From positions 744,001 through 808,000 of the forward strand of contig NZ_KE386496.1 in NCBI RefSeq assembly GCF_000427445.1: DNA of 64,000 bases. The letters run 5' to 3'. The notes under the pieces are model-generated. The model did not search any database. It saw only the letters and a list, made by a program, of their open reading frames with translations, and was not told the DNA's origin. Source of the DNA: Methylocapsa acidiphila B2. GTDB taxonomy: Bacteria > Pseudomonadota > Alphaproteobacteria > Rhizobiales > Beijerinckiaceae. Each line of letters starts with the position of its first letter. Positions within the stretch are counted from its first letter, which is position 1. This document shows positions 18,972-28,395 of this stretch, one piece after another. Both the position numbers and the translations under genes were made by a program.

Positions 18972-20132
18972 TCAATTCCCTTCGAATAGTTCGCGGCCGA
19001 TGAGCATGCGTCTGATCTCGCTGGTCCCGGCGCCAATCTCGTAAAGCTTGGCGTCGCGGAGCAGCCGGCCGGTCGGGAAATCGTTCACATAGCCATTGCC
19101 GCCGAGAAGCTGGATCGCGTCAAGCGCCGCTTTGGTCGCGTTTTCGGCCGCAAAAAGCAGCGCGCCGGCGGCGTCCTTGCGCACTGGTGCGCCGCGATCG
19201 CAGGCCCGCGCGACGGCATAGACATAGGCCCGGCTGGCCGACAGCCGCGCATACATATCGGCGAGCTTGCCCTGAACCAGCTCGAACTCGCCGATCGCTC
19301 GGCCGAATTGCTTGCGGTCATGGGTGTAGGGCAAGCATATGTCGAGGCAGGCCTGCATGATGCCGAGCGGTCCGGCGGCGAGGACGGCGCGCTCGAAATC
19401 GAGGCCGGACATCAGGACGCTCACGCCTTCATTAACTTTGCCGAGCGCATTTTCTTCGGGGACCTCGCAATCCTCGAAAACGAGCTCCGAGGTCGGCGAG
19501 CCGCGCATGCCGAGCTTGTCGAGCTTTTGCCCCGCGCGGAAGCCCTTGAAGCCGCTCTCGATCACAAAGGCAGTGACGCCATGGGCGCCGGCGGCGGGGT
19601 CGGTCTTGGCGTAGACGATAAGGACCGAGGCGCAATGCCCGTTGGTGATCCAGAGCTTGGCGCCGTTCAGCACATAGCGGTCGCCTTTCTTGTCGGCGCG
19701 CAGGCGCATGGAGAGGACATCGGAGCCGGCGCTCGCCTCCGACATGGCGAGGGCGCCTACGTGTTCGCCCGACAGCAGCTTCGGCAAATAGCGTTGCTTC
19801 TGCGCCTTGGTCCCGTTGCGGCGGATCTGATTGACGCAGAGATTGGAATGGGCGCCATAGGAGAGGCCGACCGAGGCGGAAGCCCGGCTGATCTCCTCCA
19901 TGGCGAGACAATGCGCGAGATAGCCGAGGCCGGCTCCGCCATCCTCCTCCTCGACGGTGATTCCATGGAGGCCGAGCGCGCCGAGTTCCGGCCAGAGATC
20001 CTGCGGAAAGCTGTCGCTTCTGTCGATCTCGGCGGCGCGGGGCGCGATATTTTCCTGCGCGAATCCGGCGACCATGTCGCGCAACATGTCGAGATCCTGC
20101 CCGAGCGCGAAATCGAGACTGGGATTTTGCAT
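18972..20132 (-). CDS. liuA: Isovaleryl-CoA dehydrogenase
   Basis: A 386-residue FAD acyl-CoA dehydrogenase that oxidises isovaleryl-CoA to 3-methylcrotonyl-CoA in leucine degradation. The catalytic base sits in GLDFE247RAVLAAG, the position characteristic of isovaleryl-CoA dehydrogenases. [20 protein letters not shown] and [22 protein letters not shown] are also present. Electrons would pass to ETF, encoded by etfBA at 29.6-31.3 kb. It is the first gene of liuA-liuB-liuD. ATG 20132 follows GAGGA; the frame's TTG one codon earlier is not needed. liuC and liuE are not in the window. Confidence 0.94.
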   Translation of the reverse strand: MQNPSLDFALGQDLDMLRDMVAGFAQENIAPRAAEIDRSDSFPQDLWPELGALGLHGITVEEEDGGAGLGYLAHCLAMEEISRASASVGLSYGAHSNLCVNQIRRNGTKAQKQRYLPKLLSGEHVGALAMSEASAGSDVLSMRLRADKKGDRYVLNGAKLWITNGHCASVLIVYAKTDPAAGAHGVTAFVIESGFKGFRAGQKLDKLGMRGSPTSELVFEDCEVPEENALGKVNEGVSVLMSGLDFERAVLAAGPLGIMQACLDICLPYTHDRKQFGRAIGEFELVQGKLADMYARLSASRAYVYAVARACDRGAPVRKDAAGALLFAAENATKAALDAIQLLGGNGYVNDFPTGRLLRDAKLYEIGAGTSEIRRMLIGRELFEGN

Positions 20133-20340
20133 CAAGCGGAGTCCTCAGAGGAAATCACGCGGCGTCAGGTCGGCCGATGGCTGCTGCCGCCGGGAGCGCC
20201 GCGCTTATGACGGTAACTTGAGAGGAGCGGATCTGGTTTCGGCCAGAGCCCGCGAAAGTTTGCGGCGCCGCCCCGCGCCATGCCATAGAGCGCTTGGCGC
20301 CGGCCGTATTCGCCACGCTCGTTCACGAAGTTTTTTCAGC

Positions 20341-21501
20341 ATGTCCGCTTCCGCAAACGCTCTCGACCTCTGCCGCGCCCTCGTCCAATGCAATTCCGTG
20401 ACGCCGCAGGATGGCGGGACGCTCGACGTGCTCGAGGCGACGCTGAAAAGGGCTGGTTTCGCGACGCATAGGGTGGTTTTTTCGGAGCCAGGCACGCCTG
20501 ATATCGACAATCTCTACGCCCGCATTGGCTCGGGCGCGCCTTATCTTATCTTCGCCGGCCATACCGACGTCGTACCGATCGGCGACGCCGCCAAATGGCG
20601 ATTTGATCCTTTCTCGGCCGAACTCGCCGAAGGCGCGGTCTGGGGACGGGGCGTCGCCGATATGAAGGGCGCGGTCGCGGCCTTCGCAAGCGCAGCATGC
20701 GCCTATGTTGCGCAGCATGGGCTGCGAAAAGGCTCGATCGGGTTTCTCATCACAGGCGATGAGGAAGGCCCGGCCGTCAATGGCACGGTGAAGCTTCTGC
20801 GCTGGGCTGCTGAGCGGGGCGAGCGCTTCGATCATTGCATCGTCGGCGAGCCGAGCAATCCTTTAGCTTTGGGCGAGATGATCAAGATCGGCAGGCGGGG
20901 CTCGCTGAACGGCTCTCTGACGGTAATTGGCCGCCAGGGCCATGTCGGCTATCCGGAGCGGGCGAATAATCCCATTCCCGCAATGCTGCGCCTGCTTCAG
21001 GCCTTGCTCGCCGAGCCGCTCGACAAGGGAACGGCGCATTTCTCCGCCTCCAATCTCGAAATCGTCTCGGTCGATGTCGGCAATCCGGCCTGGAACGTCA
21101 TTCCGGCCGAGGCGCGCGCGCGGTTCAATATCCGCTTCAATGATATCTGGACGCCGGAGACGCTAGGCGCGGAGCTTCGCCGCAGGCTCGAGGCGGCGGG
21201 GCAGGGCGCAGATTACGCGTTGAGCTTCGAGCCCTGCAATGCGCTGGCCTTTGTGACGGAGCCCGATTCCTTCACTGAGCTTGTCGCGGGCGTGATCGAG
21301 AAGAAGACGGGGCGAAGGCCTGAGCTTTCAACCTCGGGCGGCACGTCCGACGCGCGCTTCATCCGCGCCTATTGCCCGGTTCTCGAATTCGGCCTCGTCG
21401 GCCAGACCATGCATATGGTGGACGAGCGGGTAGCCGTCGCCGATGTGGAGGCGCTGGCGGAGATTTATCGGGCGGTGCTGGAGGAATATTTCCGTAAGTG
21501 A
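20341..21501 (+). CDS. dapE: Succinyl-diaminopimelate desuccinylase
   Basis: A 386-residue dizinc M20 hydrolase that releases diaminopimelate precursor from N-succinyl-LL-DAP for lysine and peptidoglycan. Metal ligands are seen at H74 in AGHTDVVP and D107 in GVADMKG, with the catalytic E in TGDEEGP and the C-terminal H in [17 protein letters not shown] and [11 protein letters not shown] favour DapE over ArgE. The open frame runs back to 19957, but ATG 20341 gives normal length. It is divergent from liuA; the 208 bp between them would hold both promoters. Confidence 0.94.
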   Translation: MSASANALDLCRALVQCNSVTPQDGGTLDVLEATLKRAGFATHRVVFSEPGTPDIDNLYARIGSGAPYLIFAGHTDVVPIGDAAKWRFDPFSAELAEGAVWGRGVADMKGAVAAFASAACAYVAQHGLRKGSIGFLITGDEEGPAVNGTVKLLRWAAERGERFDHCIVGEPSNPLALGEMIKIGRRGSLNGSLTVIGRQGHVGYPERANNPIPAMLRLLQALLAEPLDKGTAHFSASNLEIVSVDVGNPAWNVIPAEARARFNIRFNDIWTPETLGAELRRRLEAAGQGADYALSFEPCNALAFVTEPDSFTELVAGVIEKKTGRRPELSTSGGTSDARFIRAYCPVLEFGLVGQTMHMVDERVAVADVEALAEIYRAVLEEYFRK

Positions 21502-21659
21502 CCGCGCCGGACGCCAGGCCGAGTTCAGCCGCACTTAATAAAGGCGCTCGACGCCGAGACGCTTCAAATCGGCTTCAAACGGCTTATGGCTTCGTCTCGG
21601 TTCATGTCGGCAATTGGCACAGGCTGGATGGATTCTCACGCTGAGAGCGTCGCCTCAGG

Positions 21660-22460
21660 TCACGGTAAAATCGCAAGGGCCCGCGCGGGAAAGCCTAGGC
21701 CGTCCTGCACCTTCGGCCAGGTCACGACAATCAGCGCGCCCGTCGCTGGAACTCGATCGAGATTGGCCATCACTTCGATCTGATAATGGCCGCTCGTCAG
21801 AATATAGGTCTCACTGTCCATTTTTTCGGTCGTATCGGCGTCCATGGATTCATGGCCGATCGCCGTCACGCCCCGCTGCTCGACGAGAAATTTCACCGCG
21901 TCCAAGGACCAGCCCGGGAAGGGCGTCCGCTTGAACCGCTCAGGATCACGGTCCCAATCTTTCGACATATCGGTGCGTAGCGCGGCAAAGGCCCCTTTCG
22001 GCACATCGCCATGCCGCCTCTCCCAGTCCTGAAGATCGGCGAGGGAGAAGGCGTGATTGGGGTCGGCGCCGAGATAAGGTGTGTCGTCGAGCACGACCAG
22101 CGGCAGGATCATTTGGTCGAGCGGGATCTTGTCCATTGTGATCCCGCCTTGAGCGAAATGCGCCGGCGGGTCGACATGCGTCCCATATTGCCCGACCATT
22201 TCATAAAAGGTCGCGCGAAACCCGTCCCTTGCGATCGTATAGGGCTTCTGGGTCGCCGGATCGACGGCAGGGCTGAAACGAGCCTGGCCAAAGCCTTGCC
22301 AAACCGGCGCGTCGGGGCCGAAGGAATGCGTGAGATCGACGAATTGCTTCGACGCCAGGATCCTATAGGCCTCCGCCAGTGAGCCTTCGGCGAGCGCCGA
22401 CGGGCTCGAATAGGCGCCGGCGAGGCAAAGCGCCAAAAGCCAGCGCCCGGCCGCGCTCAT
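21660..22460 (-). CDS. Exported cyclase-family (kynurenine formamidase-like) protein
   Basis: A 266-residue protein with an N-terminal signal peptide (MSAAGRWLLALCLAGAYSS, cleavage near ALA), so it is predicted periplasmic. The cyclase-family metal motif H-x-G-T-H-x-D-x-P-x-H is recognisable as GQYGTHVDPPAHF. DLTHSFGPDAPVW and GHESMDAD are further family elements. Relatives hydrolyse formylkynurenine or isatin-like amides with Mn or Zn. Substrate here is unknown and export is unusual for formamidases. ATG 22460 overlaps the cytochrome b561 stop (ATGA); the longer frame to 22571 is shadow. Confidence 0.8.
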   Translation of the reverse strand: MSAAGRWLLALCLAGAYSSPSALAEGSLAEAYRILASKQFVDLTHSFGPDAPVWQGFGQARFSPAVDPATQKPYTIARDGFRATFYEMVGQYGTHVDPPAHFAQGGITMDKIPLDQMILPLVVLDDTPYLGADPNHAFSLADLQDWERRHGDVPKGAFAALRTDMSKDWDRDPERFKRTPFPGWSLDAVKFLVEQRGVTAIGHESMDADTTEKMDSETYILTSGHYQIEVMANLDRVPATGALIVVTWPKVQDGLGFPARALAILP

Positions 22461-23035
22461 TCGGCGTTGACCTGCCTCGGCAACATGCGGTGCAAGGCCC
22501 CGTCGCGCCGCACATAGACATGCCAGGTCACGCCGAGCACATGAAAGGCGACGAGCGCGTAAAGGACCCATTGCAGCCAGAGATGCGCCTCCTCGGCGAG
22601 TTCCCCGACGTTTTTGTTTTCCGGAATGATCGTGGGTAGGTCGAACAGGTAGAAAAAGCTGATGGGATGGCCGCCGGCCTGCGACATGATGAAGCCGGTG
22701 ACCGGCATGGCGATCAGAACGAGATAGAGAAAAAGATGGGTGATCTTGGCGAGCGCGGCCTCCCAGGCCGCGACTCGTCCCGTCAGAGGCGGAGCATTGC
22801 TCACCGCGCGCCAGAGAATGCGAAACGCGGCGATGGCGAAGATCGTGACCCCGAGCGCCTTATGGAGGGTGAAGAGATCGGGGCGCGAGGGATTGTCGCG
22901 GGCCTCCGCTGCCATGATCCAGGCGACGATCACCGCCGCTGAAATCAGGAGCACGGTGAGCCAATGCGCCCATTGCGCCACGAGCGCATAGCGCGGCTCG
23001 GCGTCTTCATCATAAAAATCCGCCTTTTTCAGCAT
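22457..23035 (-). CDS. Cytochrome b561 family protein
   Basis: A 192-residue four-helix membrane protein. Candidate haem ligands are the histidines in AQWAHWLTV (helix 1), FTLHKALGV (helix 2), AKITHLFLYL (helix 3) and VAFHVLGVTWH (helix 4), the di-b-haem pattern of bacterial b561. Such proteins move electrons from ubiquinol to periplasmic acceptors such as superoxide. Its stop overlaps the start of the downstream periplasmic cyclase-family gene, so the two are coupled. ATG 23035 is the natural start. Confidence 0.85.
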   Translation of the reverse strand: MLKKADFYDEDAEPRYALVAQWAHWLTVLLISAAVIVAWIMAAEARDNPSRPDLFTLHKALGVTIFAIAAFRILWRAVSNAPPLTGRVAAWEAALAKITHLFLYLVLIAMPVTGFIMSQAGGHPISFFYLFDLPTIIPENKNVGELAEEAHLWLQWVLYALVAFHVLGVTWHVYVRRDGALHRMLPRQVNAE

Positions 23036-23099
23036 AAGCCATGGCTCCTCTGGGCAATGAACAGATCGATCTTTCGTAGCGCAGCAGGCTTCGTCACAG

Positions 23100-24299
23100 T
23101 CACTCCATCCGAAAATGCTTGGAGAGCTTCAAGCCCTGGCCCTGGTAATTGGAGGCGTCGCCCTCGCCATAGAGCACCTTTGGCGGCGCAGCCATTTTCT
23201 CATAAACGAGCCGGCCGACCACTTGTCCATCCTCCAGAATGAACGGCACCTCATGGCTTCGGACTTCGAGCACGGCCCGCGCGCCGGGGCGATGGTCTGC
23301 CGTCGCGCCGAAGCCCGGATCGAAAAAACCTGCGTAATGGACGCGAAATTCACCCATAGCCGGATCGATCGGCACCATCTCGGCGGCGAGGTCGCGCGGA
23401 ATTTGCAGCCTTTCGCGAGACGCCAGAATATAGAATTCACCAGGATCGAGAATCAGCCCCTTGTCGTCGCGGGGGCGAATTTCATCCCAAAAATCGTCGA
23501 CCCTATAGGCCGCGATCCGATCGACGTCGATAATGTCGGCGTGCTTTTGCGCGCGATAGCCGATCACGTTTCCGACAGATTGGGCGCCGAGTCCGACGCT
23601 GAGGACAAGCCCGTTGCGCAGGTTCAAATCGCCGTCGACCAACGCCGTCCTTTGGTGATGCTCGCGAAGCTCCTTATCGTCCATCCCGAAATCAGTCCGC
23701 TCGAGCTGCTGCGAATTCAGCCGTCTGAATCGGATCTGATTGAGCCTTGCGCCTTTGCGAACGCGGACGCTGAAGCTGCGCGGGGAAACCTCGGCGAAGA
23801 GCTGGCCCCGGTAGCCGCGCGCGGCGCGGTCAAACACGTCGCTATTGTCCGTGATGAGGCGGGTGAAAATATCGAGCCGGCCGGTCGAGCTTTTCGGATT
23901 GGCGACGCCGAGAATGCTCTCGGGCAGGTTCAAATGTTCGAGCAAGGGGATCACATAGACGCAGCCGCGCTCCAGCACCGCGCCATTGCCCTCCAGACTG
24001 ATCGAATCCGTCTCGAGCGCCTCGAGTTGCTCAGAAACTTTGCGCTCCCTGCCGGGGAGAAAGCTGGCCCGGACCCTATAGGCTCGCCCGCTCAGGCGAA
24101 GGTCGAGACTCGCCGGTTGAAACTGACCTTCGTCGAGTTCCTTTTCGGCTTGAATCATCTTCCGGCGGACCATCAGCTCGATCTTCTCGCGCGGAAGAAG
24201 CCCGAACTGAACACCGAAATCTCCGGCGCCGAGGAGAGACGAGTCCATCTCGTCGTCGCGCCCGGATTTGGCGAAAAGAGACGGCATGGCGAAACGCAT
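23100..24299 (-). CDS. dcd: dCTP deaminase, long two-domain form
   Basis: A 399-residue protein about twice the length of E. coli Dcd. It appears to contain two dUTPase/dCTP-deaminase-like beta domains. The first half contains LDLRLSGRAYR and ANPKSSTGRLDIFTR, where the S-x-x-R-x-x nucleotide-site motif is clear. The second contains LILDPGEFYILASRERLQIP, EMVPIDPAMGEFRVHYAGFFDPGFG and RSHEVPFILEDGQVVGRLVYE. It would convert dCTP to dUTP for thymidylate synthesis. ATG 24299 is kept; an internal ATG at 24287 is possible. It is divergent from metZ. Confidence 0.88.
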   Translation of the reverse strand: MRFAMPSLFAKSGRDDEMDSSLLGAGDFGVQFGLLPREKIELMVRRKMIQAEKELDEGQFQPASLDLRLSGRAYRVRASFLPGRERKVSEQLEALETDSISLEGNGAVLERGCVYVIPLLEHLNLPESILGVANPKSSTGRLDIFTRLITDNSDVFDRAARGYRGQLFAEVSPRSFSVRVRKGARLNQIRFRRLNSQQLERTDFGMDDKELREHHQRTALVDGDLNLRNGLVLSVGLGAQSVGNVIGYRAQKHADIIDVDRIAAYRVDDFWDEIRPRDDKGLILDPGEFYILASRERLQIPRDLAAEMVPIDPAMGEFRVHYAGFFDPGFGATADHRPGARAVLEVRSHEVPFILEDGQVVGRLVYEKMAAPPKVLYGEGDASNYQGQGLKLSKHFRME

Positions 24300-24603
24300 G
24301 ATCCTTCAGAGGCTGGAAAGGCGCGGAGTGCAGGGGATTAGGATGAATTCCCGCGCTTGTCGCCCGGGCCGCCGCCGCGGGCCGTCACCCGATCCGACGA
24401 TTTGGATTTTCCATCATTCCATAATTTGGCGCGGAATTTTGGCTCTCCGCCCGATTTTCGATAAAAAATCTGCCGGGCGCGCCGATCGCGCGCGGTGCAA
24501 GATTGCATTGGCAAAACGGGACAAGCTTGTTTAGGTGACAGCATCTGCATCCTTTTCAACACATCCGGCGAGTCCTTTCGGAAATTCAGATTAAGGAGAC
24601 GAG
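24300..24603. other. Divergent dcd/metZ intergenic region
   Basis: 304 bp between divergent genes. It is AT-richer than its surroundings from 24400 and has a 10-bp palindrome ACAAGCTTGT at 24521-24530, about 75 bp before the metZ start, a possible operator. A strong ribosome site (AAGGAGACGAG) precedes metZ. I looked for a SAM-II riboswitch and did not find its GCTAAA pseudoknot element. Confidence 0.45.
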
Positions 24604-25833
24604 ATGAGCGAGTCCGGGCAAAAGAAGCGCGATCCTAAAACCTTGCGCCCGGCGACGCAGCTCGTTCATGGCGGGACGCTTCGCTCGCAATTCGGCGAGA
24701 CCTCCGAGGCCATCTTCCTCACGCAGGGCTTCGCCTATCCCTCGATGGAGACCGCCGAGGCGCGGATGAAGGGCGACGAGCCCGGCTATGTCTATTCGCG
24801 CTATTCCAATCCGACTGTCGCCATGTTCGAGGAGCGCATGGCCCTGCTCGAAGGGGCGGAGGCGGCGCGTGCGACGGCGAGCGGGATGGCGGCGGTATCG
24901 GCCTCTCTTTTCGGTCTGGTTAGGGCCGGCGATCATGTCGTCGCCGCCCGCGCTCTTTTCGGGGCCTGCCTCTATGTCGTCGAGGAGCTTCTGCCGCGCT
25001 TCGGCGTGGCCTCGACGCTGGTCGACGGCGCGGATCTCGCGCAATGGCGCGCCGCGATCCGGCCCGAGACCAAGGTTCTGTTCATAGAAAGCCCGACCAA
25101 TCCCTGTCTTGACGTTTACGACATCGCCGCCATCGCTGCCATCGCGCATGAGAACGGGGCCAAGCTCATCGTCGATAATGTGTTCGCCACGCCCGTGCTG
25201 CAAAAGCCCTTGGCGCTCGGCGCCGATCTCGTCGTCTATTCGGCGACCAAGCATATAGATGGCCATGGCCGTTGCCTCGGTGGAATCATCCTCGGCGGCC
25301 GCGAGGTCATCGAGACCGACATTCATCCTCTCCTTCGCCAGACGGGGCCTATTCTCTCGCCCTTCAACGCATGGGTCTTCCTAAAATCGCTCGAGTCGCT
25401 GCCCCTGCGGGTGCGCCAGCAAATGGAAAACGCTGGCCGCGTCGCGGATTTCCTGGCCGGCTCCCGTCATGTCGCGTGCGTCCGCTATCCCGGCCGGGCC
25501 GATCACCCGCAGGCCGAGTTGGTCAAGAAGCAAATGGCCGGAGGCGGGACGCTGGTCGCTTTCGAGATCGAAGGCGGGAAGCCCGCCGCCTATGCTTTCG
25601 CCAATCGGCTTTCGATCATCACGATCTCGAATAATCTCGGCGACGCGAAAAGCCTGATCACCCATCCGGCCACGACGACGCATCAGAGATTGACGCCTGA
25701 AGCGCGGGCTGCGCTCGGCGTGAGCGACGGACTTCTGCGCCTCTCGGTCGGGCTCGAGGATGCGGATGATCTCATCGACGACCTCGATGCGGCGCTCGAC
25801 GAGCTCGATCGTCAAGGCCTCGCGGCGGAATAG
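24604..25833 (+). CDS. metZ: O-succinylhomoserine (O-acylhomoserine) sulfhydrylase
   Basis: A 409-residue Cys/Met-metabolism PLP enzyme. The PLP lysine is K216 in YSATKHIDGHG. RPATQLVHGG, YSRYSNPT and IESPTNPCLDVYDI are family landmarks. It condenses O-acylhomoserine with sulfide to give homocysteine. With metX and metW at 12.5-14.3 kb this completes the direct sulfhydrylation route, though the genes are 10 kb apart. The sequence is of MetZ type; whether succinyl- or acetyl-homoserine is used depends on MetX. ATG 24604 has an ideal AAGGAG site. Confidence 0.93.
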   Translation: MSESGQKKRDPKTLRPATQLVHGGTLRSQFGETSEAIFLTQGFAYPSMETAEARMKGDEPGYVYSRYSNPTVAMFEERMALLEGAEAARATASGMAAVSASLFGLVRAGDHVVAARALFGACLYVVEELLPRFGVASTLVDGADLAQWRAAIRPETKVLFIESPTNPCLDVYDIAAIAAIAHENGAKLIVDNVFATPVLQKPLALGADLVVYSATKHIDGHGRCLGGIILGGREVIETDIHPLLRQTGPILSPFNAWVFLKSLESLPLRVRQQMENAGRVADFLAGSRHVACVRYPGRADHPQAELVKKQMAGGGTLVAFEIEGGKPAAYAFANRLSIITISNNLGDAKSLITHPATTTHQRLTPEARAALGVSDGLLRLSVGLEDADDLIDDLDAALDELDRQGLAAE

Positions 25834-25948
25834 TTATTGCTTCCCCTTTTTGGCGCGGCCGTTCCATCAGATCCGTTTTCTCGGGAATGAGCCTGTGTTA
25901 ATTGTCTCGCGTCGGGCCTCGTCCGGCGCACTCAGATCAGATCGAGCC

Positions 25949-26341
25949 ATGTACAGCGCCGTCACGCAAGACATTCAAATCACAGTGCTGCCAGAATTCG
26001 TTCCAGAGCGATCGGATGCGGATGAGGCGACCTTTTTTTGGGCCTATACGGTCGAAATCGCCAATCAGAGCAATATGACGGTCCAGCTCACCGCGCGGCA
26101 TTGGAAGATCACCGACGCCAATGGCAAGCTCGAGGAAGTGCAAGGCCCAGGCGTCGTCGGCGAGCAGCCGATTTTGAAGCCCGGCGAGACGTTTCGCTAC
26201 ACGTCGGGATCGAATTTGACGACCCCCTCGGGCATCATGACCGGGACCTATCGCATGGTGAACGAGAACGGCGACGTGTTCGAGGCCGAGATCCCGGTGT
26301 TTTCCTTGGATTCCCCTTACGCGCGTCGCGTCCTCAACTAA
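25949..26341 (+). CDS. apaG: ApaG (Co2+/Mg2+ efflux-associated) protein
   Basis: A 130-residue single-domain protein with an immunoglobulin-like fold. The signature runs RHWKITDANGKLEEVQGPGV, VGEQPILKPGETFRYTSG and GIMTGTYRM, full length for ApaG. Its molecular role is unsettled. ATG 25949 is chosen because family members begin MYxxxTxxI; the frame extending to 25760 overlaps metZ. It lies between metZ and argE on the same strand. Confidence 0.93.
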   Translation: MYSAVTQDIQITVLPEFVPERSDADEATFFWAYTVEIANQSNMTVQLTARHWKITDANGKLEEVQGPGVVGEQPILKPGETFRYTSGSNLTTPSGIMTGTYRMVNENGDVFEAEIPVFSLDSPYARRVLN

Positions 26342-26433
26342 GCCGCCCGCCGTCGCGAATCTCGGCCGCAGGCTGACAACGAAAGGCGCGCGGCTATGCG
26401 TCGGCGCGGCGAGCATTCAGGAGCTTTCCGCCG

Positions 26434-27612
26434 ATGTCCATCGCGCGCGACAATTCGGATAGCCTCGCCGCCACGCTCGACTTGCTCGATCTTCTGATCG
26501 GCTTCGACACCGAAAGCTCGAAATCCAACCTGGCGCTCGTCGCGGCGGTCGAGACCTATTTTCAACGCCTCGGCGTGGATTATGTGAAAATCCCCAATAG
26601 CGAGGGCGATAAGGCGGCGCTTTTTGCGACCGTCGGCCCCAAGATCGACGGCGGCGTGGTTTTGTCAGGCCATACCGACGTCGTTCCTGTGGAAGGCCAG
26701 GCCTGGACAGGCGATCCTTTCAAGCTGCGCCATGCCGACGGCAAGGTCTTTGGCCGCGGCGCCTGCGACATGAAGGGCTTCGACGCCATTTGCCTTGCGA
26801 TGATCCCCGAATTCCAAAAGGCGCGCCTGTCGCGTCCGATTCATATTCTTTTGAGCTATGACGAGGAGACGACCTGCCGCGGTCCGCTCGATACGATCGC
26901 GCGTTTCGGCGGCGGCTTGCCGCGTCCGGGGGCGGTGCTCGTCGGCGAGCCGACGCTGATGCAAGTGGCCGACGCGCATAAGGCGATCGCGACCTATCGC
27001 ACCACGGTCCATGGGCATGAGGCTCATTCGTCCAAGCCGCACCTCGGCGCGAATGCGATCCAGACGGCCTGCGACCTCGTCACGGAGCTTTATCGCTTCG
27101 CCGCTCAGCTTGAGGCCGCCGGCGATCCATCGGGACGATTCGACCCGCCTTTCTCGACGATCCAAGTCGGCACCATTCATGGCGGGACGGCGCGAAATAT
27201 TCTCGCCAAGCAATGCGCCTTCCATTGGGAGTTCCGCAGCCTTCCGGATGTGCCGCCAACGCTGGCGCTGGATCATCTTGAGCACTATGTCGAGACCGTT
27301 GCGACGCCGCAGCTCACGCGCTTCGCCAAGAACGCCTTTATCGAGACCGTGACCGAGGTCGAGGTGCCGGGCCTCAGGCCGGAGAGCGGGTCGTCGGCGG
27401 AAAGCCTGGCCTTGAAGCTCGCTCAGTCCAATCGCACGATCACCGTGCCTTTCGCAACGGAAGCCGGCCAATTCCAATCGGCGGAAGTGCCGACGATCGT
27501 CTGCGGCCCCGGCTCGATCAACCAGGCGCACCAACCGGACGAATATATTGAGATCGCGCAAATCGAGGCCGGACTCGCCTTCATGCGCAGGCTCGCGGCG
27601 GAGCTGAGCTAA
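26434..27612 (+). CDS. argE: Acetylornithine deacetylase
   Basis: A 392-residue M20 metallopeptidase-family enzyme that removes acetyl from N-acetylornithine in arginine synthesis. Metal site motifs are LSGHTDVVPVEGQAW and GRGACDMKGFDA, and the general base lies in SYDEETTCRGP. VGEPTLMQVADAHK and TEAGQFQSAEVPT favour ArgE over DapE. The arrangement is the same superfamily as dapE 6 kb away, but the sequences are clearly different paralogues. It is transcribed with apaG, 92 bp apart. Confidence 0.9.
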   Translation: MSIARDNSDSLAATLDLLDLLIGFDTESSKSNLALVAAVETYFQRLGVDYVKIPNSEGDKAALFATVGPKIDGGVVLSGHTDVVPVEGQAWTGDPFKLRHADGKVFGRGACDMKGFDAICLAMIPEFQKARLSRPIHILLSYDEETTCRGPLDTIARFGGGLPRPGAVLVGEPTLMQVADAHKAIATYRTTVHGHEAHSSKPHLGANAIQTACDLVTELYRFAAQLEAAGDPSGRFDPPFSTIQVGTIHGGTARNILAKQCAFHWEFRSLPDVPPTLALDHLEHYVETVATPQLTRFAKNAFIETVTEVEVPGLRPESGSSAESLALKLAQSNRTITVPFATEAGQFQSAEVPTIVCGPGSINQAHQPDEYIEIAQIEAGLAFMRRLAAELS

Positions 27613-27668
27613 GATCTGCATTGTTGAGATTGGCCAAATCGGCCTATCCGGAGCGGAGCTCTATAGAC

Positions 27669-28238
27669 TCAAGGCTCCAGCACGGAATCCCAATAGAGAT
27701 AGTCCATCCAGCTCTCGTGCAAATAATTTGGCGGGAAGAGCCGGCCGTTCTGGTGGAGATCATTGACCGTGGGCTGATAGGGCTTATGCGCCGGCCACAT
27801 ATGGGCTTCGTTCGGCAGCCTGTCGCTTTTCTGCAGATTGCAGGTCGAACAGGCTGCGACGACATTTTCCCAGGTCGTCGTTCCCCCCTTCGAGCGCGGG
27901 ATGACATGGTCGAAGGTCAGATCCTGGCGCGCCCCGCAATATTGGCAAGTGAAGCGGTCGCGCAGGAAGACGTTGAAGCGGGTGAAGGCGGGGTGTCGCG
28001 AGGGCTTGATATAGGTCTTGAGCGAGACGACCGAGGGCAGGCGCATCTCGAAGCTCGGACTTCGGACCATCTTATCGTAGTTGGAGACGATATTGACCCG
28101 ATCGAGAAAGACCGCCTTGATCGCATCCTGCCAAGACCAGAGCGACAGGGGATAGTAGCTCAAAGGCCTGAAATCGGCGTTGAGCACGAGGGCCGGACAT
28201 GCCTCCGGCGATACAGTGGGGTGAACATGAACCGTCAA
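27669..28238 (-). CDS. HNH endonuclease family protein
   Basis: A 189-residue protein with an HNH nuclease core: CQYCG, then LTFDHVIPRSKGG and WENVVAACSTCNLQKSD. The paired CxxC motifs suggest a structural zinc. The N-terminal LVLNADFRPLSYYPLSLWSW is typical of a chromosomal HNH family common in alphaproteobacteria. It is not obviously part of a restriction or mobile system and its cellular role is unknown. The start is TTG 28238 with GAGGG 6 bases upstream. Confidence 0.85.
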   Translation of the reverse strand: MTVHVHPTVSPEACPALVLNADFRPLSYYPLSLWSWQDAIKAVFLDRVNIVSNYDKMVRSPSFEMRLPSVVSLKTYIKPSRHPAFTRFNVFLRDRFTCQYCGARQDLTFDHVIPRSKGGTTTWENVVAACSTCNLQKSDRLPNEAHMWPAHKPYQPTVNDLHQNGRLFPPNYLHESWMDYLYWDSVLEP

Positions 28239-28395
28239 AACCGGCCCTCGCCCTGCATTCGCTCCCCATTAGCGGCTGGGCTTTAACTCGTCAACGTCAT
28301 TCGGATCAGGAGGCCGAGCGCGAACTTAATTCCGCTTGCGGCGACCGCGACGGCGACGCTCCGGGCAAACCTAAAATAAAAAATAGATCAGGCGT

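Noticed and set aside
24400-24603. SAM-II riboswitch before metZ
   Set aside because: A GGTGAC piece is present but the GCTAAA pseudoknot strand and supporting stem are missing.
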